Part shown: positions 1 to 6,657 of the stretch, piece after piece
Layout: the number at the start of each line of letters is the position of its first letter
Numbering within the stretch: the stretch's first letter is position 1
Source of the DNA: Wocania_A sp964021735
GTDB taxonomy: Bacteria > Bacteroidota > Bacteroidia > Flavobacteriales > Flavobacteriaceae
Length of the DNA: 7,639 nucleotides
Assembly: GCF_964021735.1 (NCBI RefSeq)
Contig: NZ_CAXIBN010000151.1
Span: 1-7,639 of the forward strand
Reading direction: 5' to 3'
The notes under the pieces: generated by a model
Seen by the model: the letters and a program-made list of their open reading frames with translations, nothing else
Databases searched by the model: none
What the model was told of the DNA's origin: nothing
Translations under genes and position numbers: made by a program

Positions 1-2
1 AT

Positions 3-2474
3 GCCGCAAATACAGAAGGGTACGATTTTAGAATTAATGGCTCTGGAGAATTGGAATTCAATCTAAATGGTGGTGCATCAGAACTAACATCATCTGTTGC
101 TATACCAGAAAATGAATGGCACCAAGTAGCAGTAATTTATAATAGTGGTACTGCAACTTTATACATAGATGGTGTCGCAGATACTTCTGCGTCATCCCTA
201 GCTGCACCAATTGCAACATCTCGAAAATTCTTAATTGCTGCTGCAGATGGATACGACCCAAATACAACAGATTATTTTGCAGGAAATATAGATGAAGTAA
301 GAGTATGGGATATTGCGCTTTCAGTAGATCAGTTACGTTACATTATGAATCAAGAAATCATAGATGCTAGTATACTACCAACACCAACTTTAATACAAGG
401 AGATGTAATCCCAACAACCATTACAAATAATGAAATTGCTCCTATAGCTTGGTCAAGTTTAGCTGGCTATTACCCTATGTCTGTGTACACCTACACAAAC
501 ACCAACGACATGTCTGGTAACAACCACCAAGGGGCGTTAAGAAATTTAGATACTGTAGACCATCAAACCGCACCATTCCCATACGAATCGCAAGCTGCCG
601 GTTCCTGGGACACCGATGCTACATGGTTAAACAGTGCTGTACAAACCTTACCTAACGCACTTTCAATTGTTGATGGTACTACCCCTATTGATTGGAATAT
701 TGTTGAAATTAATAACGATATATATTTAGGGGCATCACCAACTGGTGTAAGATCAAGAGATTGTTCTGTACAAGGCTTAATTATAAATAGTGGCGACTTA
801 CAAGTTAATGGAGATACAGCATCAAATGATGGTATAGGTTTAACTGTTACCCATTATTTAAAACTTGATGGCACTATAGATTTAGAAGGTGAGTCGCAAC
901 TTATACAAACAGATGGTAGCGATTTAGATGTTACTAGTTCTGGAACTTTAGAAAGAGATCAACAAGGAAATTCTAATACTTATTTATATAACTATTGGTG
1001 TTCGCCTGTTGGTGTAAGTAATGCTACAACAAATAATAATAGTTATACACTAAATGATATATTTACCAATGTTACCTTTTTAACCTCTGGATATAATGGT
1101 AATACTTCGCCGGCAATTGCAGACTACTGGATTTGGAAATACACCAACTTAACTGCTGATGAATACGCTTTATGGCAACATGTTAGAAGCACTGGAACAT
1201 TAAATACAGGAGAAGGCTTTACCATGAAAGGTCCAGGTACTGCTACACCAGACCAAAACTATATATTACGAGGCAAACCAAATAATGGAGATTTTACATT
1301 GCCACTAGGCTTAGGAAACGAATATTTAATGGGCAACCCATACCCATCAGCAATGGATGCCGACGAGTTTATTAGAGACAACATTAGTGCTGCCGATGGC
1401 GGTAAAGCAGGTAATACAGACAACGTTATTAATGGGGCATTGTATTTCTGGGATCATTTTGCCAACAACACGCATGTTTTAAAAAACTATGAGGGTGGAT
1501 ATGCTACATATACATTAATGGGTAGTACTATGGCTATTTCTAATGACGCCAGAATTAATGCTTCTGGAGCGTCATCCGGAAGGCTCCCTAGAAGATATAT
1601 TCCTGTTGGACAAGGCTTTTTTGTGTCATCAATTGCTGATGCTGGTTTAACCGGCTTAACCCAACCAATAGCTGGTGGCAATGTTCAATTTAAAAATAGC
1701 CAACGTGCTTTTATGAAAGAAAGTGTTGCACAATCACTGTTTGTTAAAAACGGATCTAAAACTAAGTCTTCTGCCAAAAATCAAGACACAGATACACGGC
1801 AAAAAATTAGATTAATGTATGACTCACCAGACGGATATCATCGTCAATTACTAGTTGGAGTAGATGCTAATGCCTCAAATAATTTCGATTTAGGTTACGA
1901 TGCCCTACTTGCTGAAACTAATGATGAGGATATGTATTGGCAGTTTAGTAGTGCTAATTTTATAATACAAGCGGTTAATAATTTTAATGAAGACCAAACA
2001 CTTCCTATAGGTGTAAAAACTAACAAAGAAGGTTTAGCAACTATAAAAATTGACGCCTTAGAAAATATTGAAAATACAACTGATATTTATTTACATGATA
2101 AAGAATTAGATACTTACCATGATTTAAAACAAAGTAATTACGAAGTTTATTTAACTGCAGGCGAGTATTCAGGTCGTTTTGAAATTACTTTTACCAATGC
2201 ATCAAAAGCTTTAGGAACAGATGATTTTGAAAACACGACCCTAGAAGTCTATTTTTCTAACGAAAAAGAAAGCTTTATAATACATAACCCAGATTTAAAA
2301 TACATTGAGTCTGTAAGTGTATACAATATCTTAGGGCAATCCATTTATGAGTTTAACAGTAAATCTCAAGAAAACTATATCGAGCATAAAACAAAAAGTA
2401 TAACAACTGGTGTTTACATTGTAAAAATGAAAACAGATAATAGTATACTTTCTAAAAAAATATTAATAAAATAG
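3..2474 (+). CDS. T9SS-secreted LamG-domain surface protein, 3' part (5' end outside window)
   Basis: Probable cell-surface or secreted protein; ligand unknown and no enzymatic motif seen. The frame is open from position 3, with residues AANTEGYDFRINGSGE before the TTG at 51, so that TTG is not a start and the gene continues to the left. Counting from the codon at 3, 823 residues are visible. Residues 1 to about 115 are the second half of a LamG/concanavalin A-like fold (NEWHQVAVIYNSGTATLYIDG, then GNIDEVRVWDIAL at 94-106). At about 200-310 is a beta-rich segment starting GSWDTDATW and containing LKLDGTIDLEGESQLIQ (286-302). At 310-570 is an unassigned module with NYWCSPVG, GNPYPSAMDADEF (444-456), LYFWDH (480-485) and QGFFVSS. 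A Lys/Ser linker (582-592) precedes a domain with GYHRQLLVG (611-619). Residues 747-823 are a T9SS type A sorting domain (NILGQSIYEF, TTGVYIVKM, SKKILIK). It is a paralogue of the next gene and is followed by its own terminator. Family assignment is confident; function is not. Confidence 0.9.
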   Translation, partial: AANTEGYDFRINGSGELEFNLNGGASELTSSVAIPENEWHQVAVIYNSGTATLYIDGVADTSASSLAAPIATSRKFLIAAADGYDPNTTDYFAGNIDEVRVWDIALSVDQLRYIMNQEIIDASILPTPTLIQGDVIPTTITNNEIAPIAWSSLAGYYPMSVYTYTNTNDMSGNNHQGALRNLDTVDHQTAPFPYESQAAGSWDTDATWLNSAVQTLPNALSIVDGTTPIDWNIVEINNDIYLGASPTGVRSRDCSVQGLIINSGDLQVNGDTASNDGIGLTVTHYLKLDGTIDLEGESQLIQTDGSDLDVTSSGTLERDQQGNSNTYLYNYWCSPVGVSNATTNNNSYTLNDIFTNVTFLTSGYNGNTSPAIADYWIWKYTNLTADEYALWQHVRSTGTLNTGEGFTMKGPGTATPDQNYILRGKPNNGDFTLPLGLGNEYLMGNPYPSAMDADEFIRDNISAADGGKAGNTDNVINGALYFWDHFANNTHVLKNYEGGYATYTLMGSTMAISNDARINASGASSGRLPRRYIPVGQGFFVSSIADAGLTGLTQPIAGGNVQFKNSQRAFMKESVAQSLFVKNGSKTKSSAKNQDTDTRQKIRLMYDSPDGYHRQLLVGVDANASNNFDLGYDALLAETNDEDMYWQFSSANFIIQAVNNFNEDQTLPIGVKTNKEGLATIKIDALENIENTTDIYLHDKELDTYHDLKQSNYEVYLTAGEYSGRFEITFTNASKALGTDDFENTTLEVYFSNEKESFIIHNPDLKYIESVSVYNILGQSIYEFNSKSQENYIEHKTKSITTGVYIVKMKTDNSILSKKILIK

Positions 2475-2485
2475 TTGAAGTGTAG

Positions 2486-2552
2486 ACCCCAAATCTAGTT
2501 TTTACTTAACTATGCTTTGTTAGAGTCCTGATTTTCTCAGGACTCTTTTTTT
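2486..2552 (+). repeat. Duplicated 3' flank, copy 1
   Basis: This noncoding stretch resembles 6591-6657. Both copies contain CCCAAATC, then TTTACT, TATGCTTT, TTA, and a hairpin with the core GTCCT/AGGAC followed by a T tract. Spacing is the same up to the hairpin, where copy 2 has two extra bases. It indicates that the duplication producing the two LamG genes extended past the stop codon, or that the element is a recurring 3' untranslated element in this genome. Confidence 0.7.
2522..2552 (+). terminator. Rho-independent terminator after the first LamG gene
   Basis: A perfect 10-bp stem (AGAGTCCTGA at 2522-2531 with TCAGGACTCT at 2537-2546) encloses a 5-base loop TTTTC and runs into seven T residues (2546-2552). 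It lies 47 bases after the stop codon at 2472-2474. It should separate the two paralogous genes into independent transcripts. The sequence is homologous to the terminator after the second paralogue. Confidence 0.93.
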
Positions 2553-2613
2553 GTACAAAATACTTTTAAACGATATTTTTTACCTTTTATCGATGTTTTA
2601 TAAAATAATTTAT

Positions 2614-2621
2614 TATATTTG
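2614..2621 (+). promoter_or_regulatory. Candidate Bacteroidota promoter -7 box for the second LamG gene
   Basis: TATATTTG matches the TAnnTTTG -7 consensus known for Bacteroidota primary sigma factor promoters. It lies 54 bases before the ATG at 2676, giving a predicted leader of about 45-50 bases. It is also downstream of the terminator at 2522-2552, so a promoter is needed here. No clear TTG -33 element is found at the expected distance (about 2590-2596), which lowers confidence. No Shine-Dalgarno motif precedes the ATG, as is usual in this phylum. Confidence 0.45.
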
Positions 2622-2675
2622 TGACAACAAGCTATTGACAGTTAAATATTTAGCCCCAACTAAATTAACCTGCTT

Positions 2676-5600
2676 ATGAAAAATTTTATACTTTTTAAAG
2701 TACTGGTTGTATTTGTTTTATTTTCTTATACAACATATGCCCAAGACTCTGATGGAGATGGCGTACCTGATTCAGTTGATATAGATGACGATAACGATGG
2801 TATTATTGATACTTATGAGTGCTCTGCTACTATTCAATTTAATAACGCTTCATTACTTACAGCTACTGATTTAGATGATGTAAAAGCTGGTGAAAAAGTA
2901 ATTTATTCCAATGCGCTTTTATATCAAAACCAATATTATGATATCGTTTTAACTATTATAACTATTAACGGATCATTTACTGTAGATTGTAATAATGAAT
3001 TACGTGTAGATGGTTTTGATTCTAGTACTGATGAGTATATAACATATTCTTTTGATTTAGTAGAAGCAGGAACAGCGACTCCAAGTAACCCAATTGGTAT
3101 ACCTGCAATTTTATATGGGATGGTTTTAGAATCAAGAGATATTGATACAAGAAGCGGTGACGATTTTACCGAAATAGCTGGATTCAATCCATCAACTGCA
3201 ACATCATCAGTAACAGGATATTTAAATGCTACAACCAACTTAGAGCAAGCAGGGTTTATTAATGGAGGAGGTCCAACAGGTTATACTACATATAGGTTAG
3301 ACCCTACAATTGCCGGATCAACTACAGATTGGGAAGACGAACCTCATGATGGAGGAACACAAGGTAATGACCCTGACTTTTATTTATATATGGAATTTGA
3401 TATATTTTCTCATGTCGATTTATTGTACGGAGCAACTGGGACAGTTACTACTAGTACTCGATTAACCAATTTTGGAGTAAGTTCTAAATGTGATTTTGAT
3501 AACGATAATATTTTAGACACTGTAGATATAGATAGTGACAATGATGGAATACCAGATAATGTAGAAGCACAACCTACTTTAGGGTATATACCACCAAGTA
3601 ATGTTAGTAGCAGTATAACTGATGCAAATGGCAATGGTCTTGATGACGTTTATGAATCTGCCATGGGAGGCACAGACTTAAACAACTTAGAAGATACAGA
3701 TGGTGACAAATTAAAAGATTATTTAGATAGCGATACGGATAATGATGGAACACCTGATATTCAAGAAAATGGTCAAGCAAATATTTTGAGTGGATTAGAT
3801 GTTGATAATGATGGTTTAGACGATGTTTTTGATGTCGTTTTTGCCTATTTAGATATAAACGATGAAGTAAGTGTAGGCGATATTACAGATTTAACAAATT
3901 CATTTGAAGATGTTGATAGCGATGCTACTATTGGAGGAGATTTAGATTACAGAGATTTATTTGATATTAACCCCCCTGTTATTGCTTCTATTGATTTTGA
4001 TGGAGTAGACGATTATTTATCTAGAGCATCTTTTATTAATGGCTTAAATGACGTAACCATAATGGCTTGGATAAAATCTGATGCTGGCAATTCGACCAAT
4101 ATGGTTATTGCAGGAGAAGATACAGGATGTAAATTATGGTTAGAAAATGGAAATACGCCTAAGTTTACAATAAAATCAGCTGGAAACTCAGAGACAACTG
4201 TAAGTTGTAGCTCTATTAACTTTGATGAATGGCATCATATTACAGGAACCTATAAAAGTTCAACAGGATTAATAAGCTTGTACTTAGATGGTGCTCTATT
4301 AAGTTCTACTAATGTTACTAATACAGGAGCAGCAATAGAAAACACTGAAGATTCTAATGAGAGTTTTGAAGTAGGTAGATTATCAACAGATGTAAGTAAT
4401 AAGGAATACTTTAAAGGAAACATAGATGAAGTTAGAGTATTTAACACAGCGCTTATTCCTGATCAAATTCAGCAAATGGTATATCAGGAAATTGAAAATA
4501 ACTCTGGAAACATAAGAGGAAGTATTATTCCCAAAAATATTGGAGATATATCGGGATGCAGTACCATACTTTGGAATAATTTAATAGCCTATTACCCAAT
4601 GACAAATATTAAAAAGGGCACAACTTCTGATTATTCAGGATATGATAAAGAATTGTATTTAAACTATATAACCACAATTCAAGAGCAAACAGCTCCAATG
4701 CCTTATAAAACTTCTAACAATGGAGCTTGGTCTACCGAAGGAACTTGGCAGTATGGTAATGTATGGGATATTGAAAATATATCAAGCAATAAAGATTGGT
4801 GTATTGTAGCTATAAAAAACGATGTAAACACATCTAATAGTCATAGCACATTAGGTTTATTGATTGATTCTGGATCAACATTAACTATTAATAATGATAA
4901 AGAGCTAAACAATAGCTGGTATTTAAAATTAGATGGTAAAATCGATTTACAAGGCGAATCTCAACTAATACAAGGCGCAGATAGCTCATTAGATGTTACA
5001 AGTACTGGTACACTAGAACGCGATCAACAAGGCACTAAAGATTTGTATACTTATAATTATTGGTCCTCACCTGTTGGTTTAAGTAATACAACAAGCAATA
5101 ATAATAGCTATACACTAAACGATATACTTAATGATGGATCAGTAGCTACTAATCCACTTCCAATTAATTTTGTAACAGGCTATAATGGATCGCCAGGATC
5201 GCCAGGAACGACACCTGTTGGCATTGCAAGCTATTGGGTTTGGAAGTACGCCAATAAATTAACCGATAATTATGCATCATGGCAACATGTTAGAAATACT
5301 GGAACAGTATTAGCTGGCGAAGGTTACACTATGAAAGGTGTTGATAATAGTCCAACATCGTTTACCGAAGAGCAAAACTATGTATTCAACGGGAAACCTA
5401 ACAATGGCGATATAAAATTAACCCTATCTGCCGGAAACGACTATTTAGTTGGTAACCCGTACGCATCAGCTATAGATGCCAACGAGTTTATACTAGACAA
5501 TATTAGTGCTGGAGCAGGTAGAGCAGCAACCAATATTATTGATGGCACACTATACTTCTGGGATCATTTTGCTGGCAACACACACATTTTACGTGAGTAT

Positions 5601-6551
5601 CAAGGTGGTTACGCAACGTACACTTTAATGGGTGGTATTAAAGCCGTATCAACAGATACTAGAATTAATGCTTCTGGTCAAATAGGAACTAAAGTTCCGC
5701 AACAATATATTCCTGTTAGTCAAGGATTCTTTGTAACTGCTGATGCTGGAGGTATTGTTACTTTTAAAAATAGCCAGCGTACTTTTAAAACTGAAGCTTC
5801 AGATCCTTCTTTATTCTTAAAAGGTTCAAATACAAAAGGTAAATCGAGTGCTGCCAAAACCAATTCGGACGATAGACAAAAAATAAGATTGATGTTTGAC
5901 TCCCCTAAAGGTTACCATCGTCAATTATTAGTTGGTGAAGATACGTATGCAACTAGTGATATAGATAAAGGCTATGATGCGCCTTTAATTGAAAATAACG
6001 TAGAAGATTTATTTTGGATATTTAACAACAAAAACTTTGTTATTCAAGCCGTAAATAATTTTGATGATACCCAAATATTACCCTTAGGTATTAAAATTGA
6101 TAAAGAAGGCTTAGCAACAATAAAAATTGATGAGCTTGAAAATATAGATAGTAATAAAGCTATTTATTTGCACGATAAGGAACTAAACGTATATCACGAT
6201 TTAAAAGAGAGTGAGTATGATGTCCATTTAGCTACTGGCGAATATCTAAACCGTTTTGAGTTAACATTCTCAAAAGCATCACAATCATTAAGTACGGATG
6301 AGACAAATAAAAACCCCATCGAGGTTTATTTTTCTAATGAAGACATGAATGTGGTGGTACATAATCCGAATTCTCAACTCATTGAATCGGTTGAAATGAT
6401 TAATATTTTAGGGCAATCGCTATTCAAATTCGAAATAAATTCAAACGACGATTATTTAAGGTATAAAGCATCGCAAATGAAAACTGGAACGTACATTTTA
6501 AAAATAGAAACAGAATACGGAAAGCTTTCTAAAAAAGTATTAATAAATTGA
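2676..6551 (+). CDS. T9SS-secreted protein with TSP3-like calcium-binding repeats and LamG domain, complete
   Basis: Complete 1291-residue exported protein, likely surface-attached; partner unknown. The ATG at 2676 is chosen because it opens directly into a signal peptide (MKNFILFK, hydrophobic core, TYA|Q with cleavage after residue 22). Residues 24-48 are thrombospondin-type-3-like acidic repeats (DSDGDGVPDSVDIDDDNDG). Residues 50-271 are an unassigned domain lying between Cys49 and Cys272. Residues 273 to about 428 are a second acidic repeat block (DIDSDNDGIPDN, DTDGDKLKDYLDSDTDNDG). Residues 438 to about 603 are a LamG fold (IDFDGVDDYL, EWHHITGTY, GNIDEVRVFNTAL). Residues 683-800 are beta-rich (GAWSTEGTW, LKLDGKIDLQGESQLIQ). 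An unassigned module follows, with NYWSSPVG, GNPYASAIDANEF (926-938) and LYFWDH (959-964), then a Lys/Ser linker (1049-1061) and GYHRQLLVG (1079-1087). Residues 1214-1291 are a T9SS type A sorting domain (NILGQSLFKF, KTGTYILKI, SKKVLIN). The C-terminal two thirds is paralogous to the upstream gene. A calcium-stabilised adhesin or glycan binder is plausible but inferred. Confidence 0.95.
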   Translation: MKNFILFKVLVVFVLFSYTTYAQDSDGDGVPDSVDIDDDNDGIIDTYECSATIQFNNASLLTATDLDDVKAGEKVIYSNALLYQNQYYDIVLTIITINGSFTVDCNNELRVDGFDSSTDEYITYSFDLVEAGTATPSNPIGIPAILYGMVLESRDIDTRSGDDFTEIAGFNPSTATSSVTGYLNATTNLEQAGFINGGGPTGYTTYRLDPTIAGSTTDWEDEPHDGGTQGNDPDFYLYMEFDIFSHVDLLYGATGTVTTSTRLTNFGVSSKCDFDNDNILDTVDIDSDNDGIPDNVEAQPTLGYIPPSNVSSSITDANGNGLDDVYESAMGGTDLNNLEDTDGDKLKDYLDSDTDNDGTPDIQENGQANILSGLDVDNDGLDDVFDVVFAYLDINDEVSVGDITDLTNSFEDVDSDATIGGDLDYRDLFDINPPVIASIDFDGVDDYLSRASFINGLNDVTIMAWIKSDAGNSTNMVIAGEDTGCKLWLENGNTPKFTIKSAGNSETTVSCSSINFDEWHHITGTYKSSTGLISLYLDGALLSSTNVTNTGAAIENTEDSNESFEVGRLSTDVSNKEYFKGNIDEVRVFNTALIPDQIQQMVYQEIENNSGNIRGSIIPKNIGDISGCSTILWNNLIAYYPMTNIKKGTTSDYSGYDKELYLNYITTIQEQTAPMPYKTSNNGAWSTEGTWQYGNVWDIENISSNKDWCIVAIKNDVNTSNSHSTLGLLIDSGSTLTINNDKELNNSWYLKLDGKIDLQGESQLIQGADSSLDVTSTGTLERDQQGTKDLYTYNYWSSPVGLSNTTSNNNSYTLNDILNDGSVATNPLPINFVTGYNGSPGSPGTTPVGIASYWVWKYANKLTDNYASWQHVRNTGTVLAGEGYTMKGVDNSPTSFTEEQNYVFNGKPNNGDIKLTLSAGNDYLVGNPYASAIDANEFILDNISAGAGRAATNIIDGTLYFWDHFAGNTHILREYQGGYATYTLMGGIKAVSTDTRINASGQIGTKVPQQYIPVSQGFFVTADAGGIVTFKNSQRTFKTEASDPSLFLKGSNTKGKSSAAKTNSDDRQKIRLMFDSPKGYHRQLLVGEDTYATSDIDKGYDAPLIENNVEDLFWIFNNKNFVIQAVNNFDDTQILPLGIKIDKEGLATIKIDELENIDSNKAIYLHDKELNVYHDLKESEYDVHLATGEYLNRFELTFSKASQSLSTDETNKNPIEVYFSNEDMNVVVHNPNSQLIESVEMINILGQSLFKFEINSNDDYLRYKASQMKTGTYILKIETEYGKLSKKVLIN
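5187..5213 (+). repeat. Three-unit 9-bp in-frame tandem repeat
   Basis: GGATCGCCA occurs twice perfectly, followed by a third unit GGAACGACA with two mismatches. In frame it encodes Gly-Ser-Pro, Gly-Ser-Pro, Gly-Thr-Thr (residues 838-846 of the second LamG protein). The paralogue has a shorter segment at this point (GYNGNTSPAIADYW versus GYNGSPGSPGTTPVGIASYW), so the units look like a small insertion in a surface loop by slippage. Confidence 0.75.
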
Positions 6552-6626
6552 GTTAGTTTTAGTTAGTTGACAAGTATAATCTGAGTTTAAAACCCAAATC
6601 AACCATTTACTAGATTATGCTTTATT

Positions 6627-6654
6627 AAAGCGTCCTAAAAAATTAGGACGCTTT
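6627..6654 (-). terminator. Same hairpin read on the minus strand, possible hisS terminator
   Basis: The stem is symmetrical, so hisS transcripts carry the same 12-bp hairpin starting one base after the stop codon at 6658-6656. On this strand the tail after the stem is AATAAAG, with only the stem's own three T residues before it. Intrinsic termination would therefore be weaker than on the + strand. It may instead act as a 3'-end stabiliser. No better minus-strand terminator is seen in 6552-6626. Confidence 0.45.
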
Positions 6655-6657
6655 TTT
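6627..6657 (+). terminator. Rho-independent terminator after the second LamG gene
   Basis: A perfect 12-bp stem (AAAGCGTCCTAA at 6627-6638 with TTAGGACGCTTT at 6643-6654) has an AAAA loop and a T run at 6652-6657. It lies 75 bases after the TGA at 6549-6551 of the second LamG gene. The T tract overlaps the complement of the hisS stop codon (6656-6658), so + strand transcripts should end at the very 3' edge of hisS. Confidence 0.92.

Larger units (their letters stand above)
6591..6657 (+). repeat. Duplicated 3' flank, copy 2
   Basis: This is the counterpart of 2486-2552, starting AACCCAAATC, then CATTTACTAGATTATGCTTT, then the hairpin and T tract. Its similarity to copy 1 outside any coding frame supports a shared origin of the two 3' ends. 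The right end overlaps the stop codon of the convergent hisS gene. Confidence 0.7.

Noticed and set aside
2635..2675. TTGACA and TAAATATTTA just before the second LamG start as a second promoter.
   Set aside because: No TAnnTTTG box is present and any transcript would start almost at the ATG; the TATATTTG at 2614 is the better candidate.
2745..2820. Acidic DxDxDG repeats as EF-hand or dockerin domains.
   Set aside because: Spacing (DSDGDGVPDSVDIDDDNDG) fits thrombospondin-type-3-like repeats; there is no EF-hand helix pattern and no paired 22-residue dockerin layout.
2936..3634. Minus-strand open frames of 100 and 74 codons within the second LamG gene.
   Set aside because: They lie opposite a well-supported coding frame and show no recognisable domain; A/T-rich Asp/Asn codons opposite give long Ser/Val/Ile frames by chance. 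The same applies to 1487-1681 and 4250-4447.
6551..6568. AGTTAGTT twice after the second LamG stop as a possible att site or repeat array.
   Set aside because: Only two short low-complexity copies, no integrase or tRNA nearby, and no matching copy elsewhere in the window.
6567..6580. TTGACA followed by TATAAT after the second LamG gene, resembling a sigma-70 promoter.
   Set aside because: The two boxes are only two bases apart, far from the needed ~17. This type is also not the usual promoter of Bacteroidota, and no + strand gene follows.
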